From positions 1-64,000 of the forward strand of contig NC_089276.1 in assembly GCF_963678975.1 (NCBI RefSeq): DNA of 64,000 nt, given 5' to 3'. Source of the DNA: Dysidea avara. Lineage: Eukaryota; Porifera; Demospongiae; Dictyoceratida; Dysideidae. The notes under the pieces are model-generated. The model did no database searches. It saw nothing but the letters and a program-made list of their open reading frames with translations, and had not been told where the DNA came from. How positions within the stretch are numbered: position 1 is the first letter of the stretch; each line of letters begins with the position of its first letter. Shown piece by piece: positions 54,601-63,355 of the stretch. Both the position numbers and the translations under genes were made by a program.

Positions 54601-56014
54601 GCACGATTGTGTCAGGTTTTCGCAGATCCAGTCACATATATAAATCATACGTCTGCAGGCCTTGTCTTAAGATGAACAGTAGCCAAACCCCTTTTTAGGC
54701 TAATAGTAGTCACTATGTTTTACCAAGTAAATATGATATCAGAGCATGCTGATTAATACTAGTGTATTAAAGTATTAAAATGAAGTAGGGATCCAAGCGA
54801 TAAAAAGTAGTGAAACAATAGATGAATGATTACAGCATACCTCTGTGGGAAAGTCCCTACACTGGCATGTTATAACAATTATTCTGTTCCAATGCCAAAG
54901 TATGGATTTTCCCATCAAACTATGCTGTAATTCATCTTACTACTTTTTATCACTTGGATCCCTACTTCATTTTTATCATATACAGCTATAAACATGTGAC
55001 TGTTCTATTAGGGCGACTGCTGTATTAGAGTATCTCGAGTTGGCCTTTCTCTAAGGGGGTGTGTCACTATTTCACAGTGTTAGCATTATAAATAATGCTA
55101 GACCAATAATAAGGGGCGTGGTCATCATGATCAAACAAATAAATTGCTAAGAGGTGTGGTCTCAATGTTTAATCATTATTAATCAACTAAGATCATAACT
55201 GGGTGGGAGCTGTCATGATGCTGCTGCTCAAGGAAAGTGTTGATAGGGGAAATTAATGCTTCAATATGGTTCATTGCATGGAGAAGGAAGACAACCACCC
55301 GGATTGAAGATAGAAGGAAAGACGAGGTGCAGAGGGCACACACTAGTTGAAACCCAAAAGGCACATGCCATTAGTGAGTTTGTACTGGTATTAACAAAAT
55401 TCAGATCACCCTCACCTTCGGTCACTGCCACTACGTCGGTCGAATTCACGTTTGCCTCTGAATGCCCCACCTCTGCCACGTCCCCGGCCACTGCCACGAC
55501 TGTTGATCCTTCCCTCGCGAAATGTGTTGGGCTTGTCATCACGTGACCCCACTGTATTCGACTGAAACACTTCGTCCTTATCGCGGTCACGTGGGGGAGG
55601 TCTGTTACGTCGCTGATCTCCAAATCGACCACCTTTCTGCGTCTGACCATCTCTAGCATTCTGTCCATCTCGCCTGCCCTTGTCCTCCCCACGAGGGAAC
55701 CTTCCCCTCTCGCCTCCTTTACCCGTAGAGCCTATAACGTGATATATCGCGCATTGCATCACGATGTTACGTTTACCTTTCGTTCCAGTATCTTGAGATC
55801 CCTGTCTCTTGTTAGAAGACTGAGTAGTGTCTTGTAAAGGTTTGTCTTTAATATTGTCCTTAGCCTTTGGTGGGGCAGTTGTCGTTTTCTTCTCCTCCTT
55901 CACAAGCTTGTCTTTCTTGTCTTTAGGAGCTACCACGACGTCCCCCGGGTTATCATCGTCCTCGTAAAACAAAGAGAACCTATTGCTGACCCCGACACTG
56001 TACTGACTCTCCAT
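36643..56014 (-). CDS. SERBP1: SERBP1/HABP4-family mRNA- and ribosome-binding protein, six exons
   Basis: Exons (minus strand): 55777-56014, 55416-55731, 53448-53525, 49213-49296, 45356-45608, 36643-36834. All junctions are GT-AG, the phases agree, and the total is 387 codons (386 aa; the human protein is about 400). Family landmarks appear in order. These are the N-terminal SNRFSLFYEDDDNPGD (family NRFDQLF..E.DP), an RGG-type GRGRGRGG followed by GKREFDRRSGSDR, GSGGYNWGTVHDDL (family GSHNWGTVKDEL), MTLDEYKA (family MTLDEWKA), an Arg/Gly-rich tail, and the end DPKDFPAL. The family binds mRNA and idle 80S ribosomes with eEF2 and acts in cytoplasm and nucleus. Introns total about 18 kb and are full of transposons. 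Head to head with SMC2; convergent with the CCDC24-like gene. The symbol is by family; HABP4 is equally possible in an animal with one homologue. Confidence 0.88.
36898..37150 (+). mobile_element. Dispersed repeat family R1, 3' fragment
   Basis: AAATCAAGCCCGTAACCTTATCC to TTCTTCATGATTCCCAATA; matches 16900-17100. In SERBP1 intron 5. Confidence 0.75.
37400..37685. mobile_element. Probable small MITE (TAGGGATGC ends)
   Basis: GTAGGGATGCCACGAT at the left and a reverse complement like TAGGAATGCTAGAAATG at the right, with GTGACATATGACA inside both ends. Imperfect; boundaries approximate. Confidence 0.45.
38245..40065 (+). pseudogene. Broken hAT-type transposase-like gene (ZNF862/C17orf113-like)
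   Basis: An N-terminal zinc-finger-like part (TFKKWKCDL...LQCSICSKYK...IRDHGKNNQH) leads to an RNase-H-like transposase fold (SLLIDGSTDKGNIDNEAV, IGIGTDGTSTN, CLAHRLELG). Around 39195-39300 the frame shifts: DDMLLRLYYIYERSPKKCR continues in another frame and hits TAG. The matching sequence resumes at 39440-39669 (STDRAKLRGYYLQWAHAKY, LLTPCSIFSKVMQSDE) and runs past a TAA at 39667 into 39670-39836. At least two shifts and two in-frame stops make it non-functional. The family consists of hAT-derived host genes and transposons common in sponges, cnidarians and vertebrates. No terminal inverted repeats found. Lies in SERBP1 intron 5, opposite strand. Confidence 0.8.
40475..40540. repeat. 16-bp tandem repeat GGAAGGAAGAAAGCAAA
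   Basis: Four consecutive near-perfect purine-rich units. Confidence 0.9.
40964..41170 (+). pseudogene. Possible N-terminal remnant of a gene (perhaps of the HECT-like pseudogene)
   Basis: GCCATGGCGG gives a good start context (ATG 40964). The frame reads MAGGSGNNGDINSSDDE and stops after 24 codons. Coding-like sequence then resumes in another frame (EVIDSSNEE, stop, QRNSVSETCGNAVLIAKRSL). Acidic/Ser-rich starts like this are common in many genes, so a link with the downstream HECT-like fragment is only by proximity. Confidence 0.3.
41325..41632. repeat. 21-bp minisatellite ATCATCATCAAGCTGGCACCA
   Basis: About 14 units, one interrupted by AAGGAGCTGCATATTA at 41373. Because 21 is a multiple of three, both strands show long open frames (HHQAGTN on +, a MMIGASL repeat on -). 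These are consequences of the repeat, not genes. In SERBP1 intron 5. Confidence 0.95.
41640..42410. other. Intronic sequence, repeat-like, no gene seen
   Basis: Between the minisatellite and the HECT-like fragment; short frames on both strands without recognisable content. Confidence 0.4.
42413..43290 (+). pseudogene. HECT-domain-like protein fragment, broken
   Basis: 42413-42680 ends with QPAIDAGGVRRQFFASCLAQ, like the DxGGxxREFF entry of HECT E3 ligases and HECT-like proteins of sponges and cnidarians. A stop and a one-base shift follow, then 42685-42930 continues FKGSPVKLQPVFKAS and GTMIAHSLLLDGQGLPYLS. After a possible short intron, LDEVTTNEALALFKYRQELF (42957-43016) and IPTIAEIIVLHYVYKRKPFLD (43111-43170) follow the expected order. 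No catalytic Cys region is visible. The shift and stops suggest a dead copy within SERBP1 intron 5, though poorly spliced exons of a live gene are not fully excluded. Confidence 0.6.
43380..44060 (-). pseudogene. Broken integrase-core (DDE) gene fragment
   Basis: Minus strand, from about 44060 down: RRTDSIRRYVHWHHVVTRRT, then PSHIDGHRSLIR (first catalytic Asp in HIDG), a stop, MVVHGGIDGYSRI, more stops and a shift. At 43823-43509 there is an open segment reading KQYGISSRVRLENILV, SSVHNQRIECLWCDVYR and MEAIGILDPVSEVDLFVLH. After another stop, DYGIDFEVPNAEEDAG near 43400 is the C-terminal tail. This is the single-exon integrase-core family abundant in fish, cnidarians and sponges. Several stops make it dead. 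Whether it is a transposon or a domesticated gene family is unsettled. Confidence 0.72.
44065..44600. other. Intronic, no gene supported
   Basis: An 83-codon plus-strand frame at 44252-44503 has no recognised content or splice context. Confidence 0.35.
44608..44765. repeat. CA-rich minisatellite (ACACACGTGCACACTAC, 17-18 bp)
   Basis: About eight units, each with a GTGCAC core. Unrelated in phase to the 5.2 kb array but of similar CA-rich character. Confidence 0.92.
44960..45240. repeat. Degenerate tandem repeat (AGGCTCTTAAACCCTGACACT type)
   Basis: About eight diverged units of 25-35 bases with TTAAACC and GAAGGACACAATAGG as common parts. In SERBP1 intron 5 just beyond exon 5. Confidence 0.75.
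45680..46370. other. SERBP1 intron 4, no gene seen
   Basis: Two short plus-strand frames (45791-45988, 45993-46226) read weakly protein-like, but have no recognisable domain. GGGGAGA...TAGGGTCTCTACAAACAAT occurs twice (45691, 45818). Confidence 0.35.
46380..47105. repeat. TTTTAGTTATAG-type low-complexity satellite
   Basis: A 0.7-kb stretch made mostly of TTTAGTTTTAGTTATAG phrases of variable length, AT-rich on the plus strand. It resembles a decayed simple satellite and is not telomeric. Confidence 0.85.
47112..49020. mobile_element. Family R1 palindromic element, full length, with nested MITE
   Basis: GGTAGGGACCACAAAGGAGTAGG at the left (two blocks) corresponds to CTTTGTGGTCCCTACT at the right. 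The arms mirror each other throughout: GCCTCAATTTTCCC, GTTTTACC.., GATGCCTTCAGACAAG, GCAGTACGTACAATACATTC, TCAACTAGAGTAGGGACCAT. They meet near 48080. On the minus strand the left arm carries the family frame IRIATMKNTDDFCYEGKPS and onwards (47386-47859), including an internal duplication of about 150 bp. The right arm is split by a 232-bp MITE. It lies in SERBP1 intron 4. Other copies: 16561, 17825, 36898, 52253 and 58780. Confidence 0.85.
48686..48917. mobile_element. Nested MITE with CCAGGAGCTGATGAGC ends
   Basis: CCAGGAGCTGATGAG...GCATGAAACT at the left is mirrored at the right with one or two changes (about 38 bases). The element interrupts TTTTACC|TAACCAAT, a phrase intact in other R1 copies, which proves insertion after the R1 element formed. 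Confidence 0.9.
49380..51433 (-). mobile_element. Composite repeat element with 31-bp minisatellite, copy B (inverted)
   Basis: Reverse-orientation match of 22272-24715: starts CAAGACACACGGTAGTGTG and GCCCAAGAAGCCGGCGCGC, passes the TCTAATATAGCAGTC motif (50170) and the minisatellite (50270-51240), then the CTTCTTCCTGCGGTAAAG stretch and GGGGTATACAAATACAAAAA. Occupies SERBP1 intron 3, about 27 kb from copy A. Confidence 0.75.
50270..51240. repeat. 31-bp minisatellite, inverted copy
   Basis: About 30 units of AGTTCAGCTACAAACAAATC / ACCCTGTAGAGAG, the complement of the 22.4-23.9 kb array, with the same three variant types. Confidence 0.95.
51434..51638. mobile_element. Shortened palindromic MITE (relative of 21955-22271)
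   Basis: Same ATCTAATCCAAAACAGCC ends and same inner blocks, but one arm lacks about 110 bases. Adjacent to composite copy B just as 21955-22271 adjoins copy A, so the two were duplicated together. Confidence 0.92.
51640..52250. other. SERBP1 intron 3, no gene seen
   Basis: AT-rich, no repeats or coding signals recognised except AACACTCAGGATG/CAGCACTCAGTC phrases near 51930. Confidence 0.4.
52253..53415 (+). mobile_element. Family R1 element, one-armed copy with insertion
   Basis: Starts with the central inverted pair of the family (52253-52486: TTTTCAACTAGAGTAGGGACC and its complement). It then runs the right arm only: the CCGCATC/GGTGCCGCGC segment, the coding-like stretch MKNTDDFRFEGKPSRATAKS ending at GGACAATG|GTAAGTCC (about 52820), and GCATCAGTCAGTCAGGCAG, to CTTTGTGGTCCCTACTATA. 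Interrupted at about 52907-53140 by another sequence ending TTAAATTAAGG that recurs at 62770-63355. Confidence 0.82.
52907..53140. mobile_element. Insertion inside R1: CCTTAAATTAA...TTAAATTAAGG element
   Basis: Short inverted ends CCTTAAATTAA / TTAAATTAAGG. The body with GCAGCTATGTGGTTGTATTT and GGAAACTCCCTATTCC is shared with 62775-63355. Confidence 0.7.
53540..53935. repeat. Minisatellite (AGAGCACACCAACTAATATT / GACTACTATTAGAGTA)
   Basis: Higher-order array: units of 20-24 bases around TATTAGAGYA, with a block of about 110 bases repeated three times (53640, 53715, 53835). Confidence 0.93.
54014..54640. mobile_element. MITE with TATATGTGACCGGATCTGC ends
   Basis: Terminal inverted repeats of about 25 bases (TATATGTGACCGGATCTGC; right end GCAGATCCAGTCACATATA). 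Same family as 6546-6790 but with an unrelated interior of 570 bases without a transposase. Confidence 0.85.
54777..54975. mobile_element. Fold-back element, 199 bp
   Basis: AAATGAAGTAGGGATCCAAG mirrored at the right, and GATGAATGATTACAGCATA/ATGCTGTAATTCATC inside. Confidence 0.88.
55732..55776 (-). other. 45-nt in-frame, stop-free intron of the SERBP1-like gene
   Basis: GTAAAC...TTATAG between GGAACGAAAG and GCTCTACGGG. It is a multiple of three with no stop, so spliced (GTK-GSTGKGG) and retained (15 extra residues) forms are both translatable. The retained segment is hydrophobic (IVMQCAIYHVI) and unlike the family, which argues for removal. Confidence 0.75.
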
Positions 56015-56144
56015 GTCACTGTAATGATGTGCCCGTACCGCACGGATTACAAGCTGTTCGTGGCCATTACTAATATTTCTTGTAGGCGCATTTGTGCTTG
56101 ACTACTAGTGCGCATGCGTGCCGGTGAAGGCGGGAAAGTACGAG
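56015..56144. promoter_or_regulatory. Bidirectional promoter SERBP1-like / SMC2 with NRF1-type site
   Basis: Only 130 bp between the two start codons. TGCGCATGCGTG at 56109-56120 fits the NRF1 consensus (YGCGCAYGCGCR) with one change at its 3' end; such sites are typical of CpG-type divergent promoters. No TATA box. Confidence 0.65.
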
Positions 56145-59100
56145 ATGTGGATAAAGGAGGTGGTGATAGACGGGTTCAAGTCGTACGCGGAGCGTACTGA
56201 GATTGGACAATTTGACTCGCAATTTAACGCCATTACTGGGCTAAATGGATCGGGGAAGTCAAATATTTTGGATTCCATTTGTTTCGTGTTGGGAATATCC
56301 AACCTATCGCAGGTACGTATTTAAACCTACTGTAATGATGGTACGGCAAGTGCAATCCTATTAATCCAGCGTCTGAAACATGTGAATCTCGGCTGGCCTG
56401 TATTTATTTTATTTTTTTGTCTGTCAAAAGACAGGGTAGTACAAAAGGACAAACCTGCAAACGTACTCCCCACAAACGCACATTACAAAAACAATGAAAC
56501 TAGCTACGTTTTTCTCTTTGGTCAGGAAGAAAGACCAAAGTGTGTTTATTTTCTCCTCAATGACAAGAAAAAAATGCAGGTTGGCTGGCGGGTGAGACTA
56601 CTATCTTTCAATGCCATGCCCCAATGGGTCATGATGCAGAAGCATGTCACGTTTAAGTAGTGTAACAGATTGGGAATGGGTCCTGTGCATGTTCTGCATA
56701 CTGTCCATAGACGGGTTTAGCAGGAAGGCATGGTCACCTTGCATAACCTAAAAATCATGTGAATTAAACATCTGCCATTTTTGTAGGGCAAAAAGCTTGA
56801 CATGAGTGAATGCGTGTTCAGAATGCCTTCCAGTTGTGCTGTTGTATGCACACCATGAGGGAGTAAGAAATGTGGAATTGAGCTTTGTGGATTCTCCAAA
56901 GACCTGGAAAGAAGGTTATCTGTGCAGTTTCAAGTGTGCATGAAACTTGAGAGTTTTGGGCGAGGTATTGTGAACTTTAGAAAAGCTAGACAACTAGATT
57001 CTTCTAGCTATTCTTTAAGATAGCTAATACTGGCATATCTGATTGGCATCCGCTGCACTAGCAGGTATGATGTGCCATCAGACTATTTATTTTCCAGATT
57101 AGCTACATTCTACCAAGAGAAGAATATATCTCATTTTAGATCATAATGTCCTGTCATGTGCAGGCTTGATCGGTCATGGTAGAACACAGTGAGACATTTC
57201 AACTAAGAGGATTGTACATGGTTAATAATTCTGGTATTAACTGTTCACATCATTTATTACACACACTAGGTGCTATGAGAGAAATTGAGATATATTGTTA
57301 AGTTGTGAAACTCAATACTCCTTATATAGCCAATTCCCCTACACAATTTGTTTTGTACCCTCCTGCTCTGTACATATATAGGTACTTTTTGTCATGCGCT
57401 TCGTTCTGTCATTTTATGAACCGTATTTCACTGTCTTTGCTGAACATTTGTAATGCTATAAATATAGCTAATTGAGTACTTTGCCGAATACTGATGATTT
57501 GTTAAAAGGAATTGTCATTGAGAATTTACACTGTATCTGCAGAAAGAGATACAAGCAAAATGAAAAAATGCAGTGAATGCTCTAATGCTGACTGTCTGAA
57601 GATTCCAGGTAATGTATTGATAAAAGGAAAAATTTGGACTTGTTCTATTTGCACTTAGCTCCTTTATTCACATCTATTTAACACTGCTCCATTTGTACTT
57701 ACAAGCTTCTTTAAATGTTCCTCCATTTTTTATTGTAACAGGAACAAACTTCATTATCTGCCATTTTTGATGCTTTCCTCTCTACCAGTACTGTATGGAG
57801 TCAAATTTTTGTAGTAAATAATTTTGCAATTTTCATAAATAGCGGGCAGTTACTAATTTTTTCCCTACGAATATTCAGAATTTTACTGCAAATTGGTGAA
57901 AACGAGCCAGCTTGATTTATTTCACTTTTTTGAGGCCTCTTCGAAATCCTTGCAAGTAGCGTTGCCTTCTCCAAATGGCCGAGAAATACCGTTTGTAACT
58001 TACATGTGAGCATCCCCATCTCCTCAAACGGGGAGTACTGAGGGGGGTTTCCAGGAGTTTCAGGAAACCCCATTGGATTTTACACACCACTTGAAACACT
58101 AAGAAAGTGAAACTTCAGGTTTCCAGAATCTGGAATCTATTATGGAACAGGACACATTTTAAACTTTAAATAATAGTTTGAACACGATAGCGACACTTAT
58201 AGCATTGTTCATAGTTGTGATTTTGGTAAAAAGATCGAAATACTCTAATAGAGCAGTCAGGTAGTATGAACTACTCTAATATAACAGTCACTTAGCTGTA
58301 GTGAAAACCTCTTTTCAAAATTCCTACATACACCCCTGTCAGAAATAACAAACATGTTGAGCTTATCTTTTTCGGCAAATGCCCGACAATATTTCCATTC
58401 TTTGCTATACTTTTACAGCAAGTGGATCGTGCGCGTTTCCTATCTCCCTCTGGCAAAGCCAGGAGCATTTCTTCTCAAACCGGCATCCACCTAGCTAGTA
58501 GCTATCCTTGTATACATGAAATCCTCTCATGCAGGAAGAAAACTGTACTTCTGGCATTGTCGTTATCGATCACTACTTAGCTGTTTAGAAGTCCGTCTGC
58601 ATCTCGATTAAATTAGCTATAGTTATGAAAATTAACCGAGCTCAGCATATTTTAATGAAATTTTTATTACGAAGATTTTGTTTGGCGAATATTTTCAACT
58701 TTTACGAATTTTTAGTGCTACGAAAATTTGCACTAAAATAGCTCTGTTCTTATATCAGTAGTACTGTGTAGTAGGGATCATGGAGGTTTGGGTTTTTCTG
58801 GCCAAAATACCATCGAAAAACCAGCTTCACAATACCATCCTGGTGCCTTGGTTAGGTATAACCAAGCCCAAAAATGCCTTCAGTACGACCCTAAATGCTT
58901 CCAATAGGTAGCTACAAAGTTTTTTAGAAATTTTCTCCTGACTAGGTGAGGGGTAATAATCAGCCAAGTGAGTGTTAGTAATGTACATAAGCTATGTCTA
59001 ATGTTTTATTCTGTCACACCAGGTGAGGGCTAGTAATCTACAGGAGCTGGTGTATAAGGCAGGACAAGCTGGTGTTACCAAGGCAACAGTGACAATCACA

Positions 59101-59339
59101 TTTGACAACACAGATCAATCACAGAGTCCATTAGGGTATGAGAGTTTTGAACAGATCACCATATCACGTCAGGTAATATACTGACATGTTACACATAAGT
59201 GTTTATTAGTTATTAGGTTGTTATTGGTGGTCGTAACAAGTACCTGATTAATGGCAGTAATGCCCTTCCATCTCGAGTACAGGACTTGTTCAGATCAGTA
59301 CAACTCAATGTCAACAATCCACATTTTCTCATCATGCAG
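56145..59339 (+). CDS. SMC2: SMC2 (condensin ATPase subunit), first three exons; gene continues past the window
   Basis: Exons 56145-56312, 59023-59172 and 59217-59339, all phase 0 with GT-AG introns (CAG|GTACGT...ACACCAG|GTGAGG; CAG|GTAATA...ATTAG|GTTGTT; CAG|GTGATT). They encode 147 residues: [20 protein letters not shown], Walker [10 protein letters not shown], then [51 protein letters not shown] and NNPHFLIMQ. This matches the N-terminal ATPase half-head of SMC2, the condensin subunit that compacts mitotic chromosomes. ATG 56145 is chosen because it matches the family start; a GTG upstream adds an unrelated nonapeptide. The next expected exon (GRITKVLNMKPPE-type) was not found before 64000. 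Shares a promoter with the SERBP1-like gene. Confidence 0.95.
56320..58770. other. SMC2 intron 1, no clear gene
   Basis: Contains a possible small exon at 57558-57608 ([18 protein letters not shown], then G|GTAATG) after a CTGCAG acceptor; too little to call. 57800-58100 has overlapping minus-strand frames without content. A TACTCTAATAGAGCAGTCA motif pair lies at 58240-58280. Confidence 0.4.
58775..58960 (-). mobile_element. Family R1 terminal fragment
   Basis: GTAGGGATCATGGAGGTTTG to CCAATAGGTAGCTACAAAG; same order as 17825-17990. Confidence 0.8.
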
Positions 59340-59499
59340 GTGATTATCTTGTTATTGTACAGAAGGGGTGATTACACAGCAAACAACATCAGATTATAGA
59401 GAATTTTAGGATTAGAATGGTTCATTCATTGTAGTGGTATTTATTATAGCTGGCTTCCTTGACCACGAGGCAATAACTTATGCTCAACCCAGAAGTGTA

Positions 59500-59572
59500 G
59501 GTTAGAGACCTAGAATGAGGATCTTTGTGGATTTTAAAATCCACAAAGATCTGAGGGCGTGGTCTCTAACCG
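59500..59572. repeat. Perfect-type hairpin in SMC2 intron 3
   Basis: GGTTAGAGACC...GATCTTTGTGGATTTT is mirrored immediately, giving arms of about 33 bases with hardly any loop. Confidence 0.85.
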
Positions 59573-60403
59573 ACTTAGAAAATGTATGCATTATATAGGG
59601 GCATATAGGTGGAGTCATTGTGGGATTGGGTTATATGTCATACTGAAATCATCGTACAATGTTAAAATAATCACGGAAGAATGAATATGTTTTTGTTGCA
59701 GTGTTGAAAAAAATTGAAGCTCGCACCACTTCCTTTCTCAAGTTAGACTAATTGGATCTGGCACAGCTGGGAAACGGCAGTGATCAAGCCGGGTTAGCGG
59801 TAGCCAGTGCCTATGGCGTCACAGCAGTGTAAAGAACACATGTCGAAGAAGCAGCTTGTGTGGATTTATACGATGGGAACGAGTTGTCACAAGTTGTGCC
59901 TTCAGTGGCGCCACAGTAGCATGAAGAACAGGCACGGTTTCTAATATGGACCACACCCACATTAAAATAATGCTCTACAAGGAAGCTTACCTAGTTAAGT
60001 CTTGGTAAAGTCCATCCATAGTTTAATAGACGACGAAAACAGCCATAAAACACTCTAGAAACAGATGGGCGCTAAACAGAATTTTTTGTGATATTTTTGG
60101 ACTTCTCCATTCATGATTACAAATGTACGTACGACGTTACATTGTACCTCCCATAATTGAATTCTTTTAGGTATGCCTATAAAATAAATAGAGTGGTTAA
60201 TCACATGTTGGCCTGGGTGACTGGTCACCCACTGCAGGCTATCGGCCTGATTATGCTTGGAGGGAGCATTGCAAATCAATGATCGAAAGTGAGATTTGTG
60301 ATGCTTTGAGGTCTTTTCTTTTTTTTTCTAGCCATTTTAAGAACCTGCTAGCAGGTCTCTTAGTGGATTTTAAAGACCTCATTATCCTCCAAAGATCAAA
60401 GCA

Positions 60404-60984
60404 TATTATCAAGAGTTAATAATAAGAGAGGAGAGTGTCTAACGCCATATAGTCCTGTAACAGATGATTGCACAGAAGTTAAATGGCTTCTTTTCCGCAT
60501 AACGTGCAGACTGGCTAGTATATTTTCGCATTTAACCACAAAGGCTATCCCAGACACAAGGGCGTGCGTTCAACTCGACGTTCAAGTTCACCACGAAGAG
60601 CATCGCTCTGTTGCGTAAAGAAGTGTGGCTGTTAACCTTGAAGATAACTCTGGAGGAGAGCGTCTGAGAAACCAATAAACACTGAACCAAAGGCGGAGTA
60701 TCGCTTCGAATTTTCGCTGCGTCGCCATGTTACCCTACCTTTGAGCATTCTTAAATTGAAGGAGCACTGTTCCCTGTACATACAGCTCAGTGTTTAGTTC
60801 AGTCTTCGAATATTCTCGAGGATTCATCACGGTGCGGCTAAACTAATTGCGGTAAGTAAACGAACAAATACTAGAAGCCTATACGTTACACGGAAAGGAA
60901 GCCGTTTAACTTCTGCGCAATCATCTATTACAGGCCTATACAGCGTTAGACACTCTCCTCTCTTATTATTAACTCTTGATATTA
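60404..60984. mobile_element. Element with 45-bp terminal inverted repeats, 581 bp
   Basis: TATTATCAAGAGTTAATAATAAGAGAGGAG...GTCTAACGC (in two blocks) is mirrored at the right as GCGTTAGACACTCTCCTC and TTATTATTAACTCTTGATA. The interior is GC-richer than its surroundings and has no long frame. Superfamily unknown; TA-rich ends would suit Tc1/mariner. Confidence 0.8.
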
Positions 60985-60989
60985 TACAT

Positions 60990-62470
60990 ACCATTTTCTA
61001 ATTGCAGTTTTTGGCTGCCCAATTAGAACTAATTGCATGAATATATTGGAAGTCATTGAAAAACAGATGATTTTAAGCTGTTTTATTTATGTCGTTTAAA
61101 AGGACAGTACCCCAAGTGCTAATTTGCATCCTGTAAAATATGTTCATGACATAATAATTTGTTGCATCATTCCACAAAATGGCTACTTGCAGTGATTTTC
61201 TAAATGGGAGAATTGTAAACCAATGGAAATGGTATAAACTTTGTACTGTTTTACTAGTAGGGTATCTTCCCTGCAGTTGTTTGGTAGAGAGAAAAAACTG
61301 CTCTGTAAAGTTTTGCCCCATGCAAACCCAAACAGCCATTTCAGCCAGCTGGTATTAACTTGTAATATTGTCATGATTGTGTCACTGACAAGGACTTGTA
61401 GGTAATGAGTGTCAAGGCCTTGAAGGATCGGCTGCAGGTGAAGGTAGCGTGTTCTTATGATGACTTTGACAACCACTGATAACAATGTGAACATGTAAAA
61501 CATTTATACAAAAGCGAAGACAATGAACAGATGTTGTTTACCTATGGCATGAAAAGGTGTGTGCAATTAATAGTCTATTGTCACTTGTAGCATGGCTTCT
61601 TCACATAGCTGGTGATGGCTTCTCTGTGGCTAAAGCCAGCTGCTACAGACTTGTATATACAAGCCTGTTTGGTCAACAACTATGGGCTAGTGCTACTGCT
61701 CTTGTGGCTACATTTCCAAGCGCTCCATGCTGTTTCATTACCTTAGAGAATTCAGGCCATTTTAATTTATAATCTTCTACTTGGTTTAAAGTTTAAATAA
61801 CCTGTCTAGGCATGTAATTCTACAGCAAAATGATTCCAAGTCATTGTAACAGACATGCAGAAGTCAGAATTATTGATCACTACCAAATCACAATGCCTCA
61901 GTTATTACATAAGACTGGTCAAATGCAGTCACACTTGTATGATTTCAGCATGTATGGTTTGCCTCTTTAAAGATGTGTGTTGTCAAGTCTTGTTTTCTGA
62001 CCTCATTTTATAAATCGAAGAAATGTTTCACCAGAAACAGAAATGGAATGCTATCCTCTACTAATAGATCACCTCTATATGTGACCAGCTGAGTTTTTAC
62101 TGTATTCCTATATTGGTGTAGGTATGTGTGTATTATGGAAACAATTAAAAGTACCAACTTCATTAGTCAGAAGTATTTAAAGCAGGCTATTTGCAGTTAA
62201 AACCTCCTTTGGAAAAGTCTTTGGCTGTTACAACAGAGTTTATGATCATACAGCATTTAAAAGCATTGCGATGACACTTGGTACAGGATGTGTACAGGTT
62301 TGTTTGTAGTGCTAACAATAACTGTCACTTGGTCGCTCATTTTCCCAAACCCAGGATTTACCAATGCCACCTCCCCTTTGTGTACATTTTCCCAAACCCA
62401 GGATTTACCAATGCCACCTCCCCTACAGCTAGGCTATGGTCATATCACCAGCAGCTGTAATGACCATAGC
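60990..62470. other. Intron 3 of SMC2, no exon recognised
   Basis: Short frames on both strands. A 33-bp direct duplication (CCCAAACCCAGGATTTACCA..., 62344-62412) and a small hairpin (CTAGGCTATGGTCAT arms, 62410-62475). No SMC2 sequence. Confidence 0.45.
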
Positions 62471-62474
62471 CTAG

Positions 62475-62768
62475 CAGGGGCAGATCCAGACTTTTAAAAA
62501 GCGGGGTTCCACTTTGGGGTTGCAAATTCAGCCTAGCTGTAAGTTGAAGACAAAAAAAAGTCATCACCTGCTGACAATTAATAGCTGCCCCTCACCATAG
62601 ATGCCCTCACTAACTATATTTCCTTATTTATAAACTAGATACATAGCTTGCTACACTGCTCCTCAAAGGACTACTGTGACTGCTCTATTAGAGTATCTCA
62701 AGTAAGAGAGGCTCTTTCAAAAGGGGGGTTCCATGGAACCCTTTGAACCCTCCCTGGATCCGCCCCTG
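62475..62768. mobile_element. MITE with CAGGGGCGGATCCAG-type ends
   Basis: CAGGGGCAGATCCAG at the left, TGGATCCGCCCCTG at the right, flanked on both sides by CCTAG, a candidate 5-base target duplication. Inside is GGGGTTCCATGGAACCC, also seen at 9550. No transposase. Confidence 0.8.
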
Positions 62769-62774
62769 CCTAGT

Positions 62775-63355
62775 GATATGTTGCAGCTATGTGGTTGTAT
62801 TTAACCTCAAAACTTTCAATGGAAACTCCCTATTCCAATTCCAGCAGTAGTGCTCTGCGATATATCGGTAATACCGTTTATCATGATATATTATCATAAC
62901 CGATTATCATACCGTGACAACATTTGATAACTGATATATCGAAATACTGGTATATCGATGAATACCGGTATAAGATTGCTTTTAACCCAGCCTTTGGTGT
63001 TTAATTATCCTTAGTTGATGGTTTAGCAGACACGTCCTAAACAAAAACTTGAGTTACAACATGCTTACTCGTACTGAACTATATATTTTTTGGTTTTTGG
63101 GATGATACTGCTTCATACTAGGCCCAAGAAATGATGCAACAGTTACAATAACAAGCTAACTATATATCGATATACCGTGATATTTTCCTGTAACTAATAC
63201 TGTGTATTCAAATTTCAATACCGCCGAGCTCTATCCTGCAGTGTAAAGTGCTCCTCTATAGCTAGCTCATGTCTGCATAATTTGACTATATGTCTGTACA
63301 TTTGTGAATATGTAAGGACATTCGTCCTCAGCACCTTAAAAATTAAATTAAGGTG
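62775..63355. mobile_element. Second copy of the TTAAATTAAGG element, itself interrupted
   Basis: 62775-62848 and 63238-63355 match 52960-53105 continuously. The stretch 62849-63237 between them is an insertion rich in ATATCG/TACCGGTATA inverted phrases, with GTGCTCTGCGATAT and its rough complement at the ends. Confidence 0.82.
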
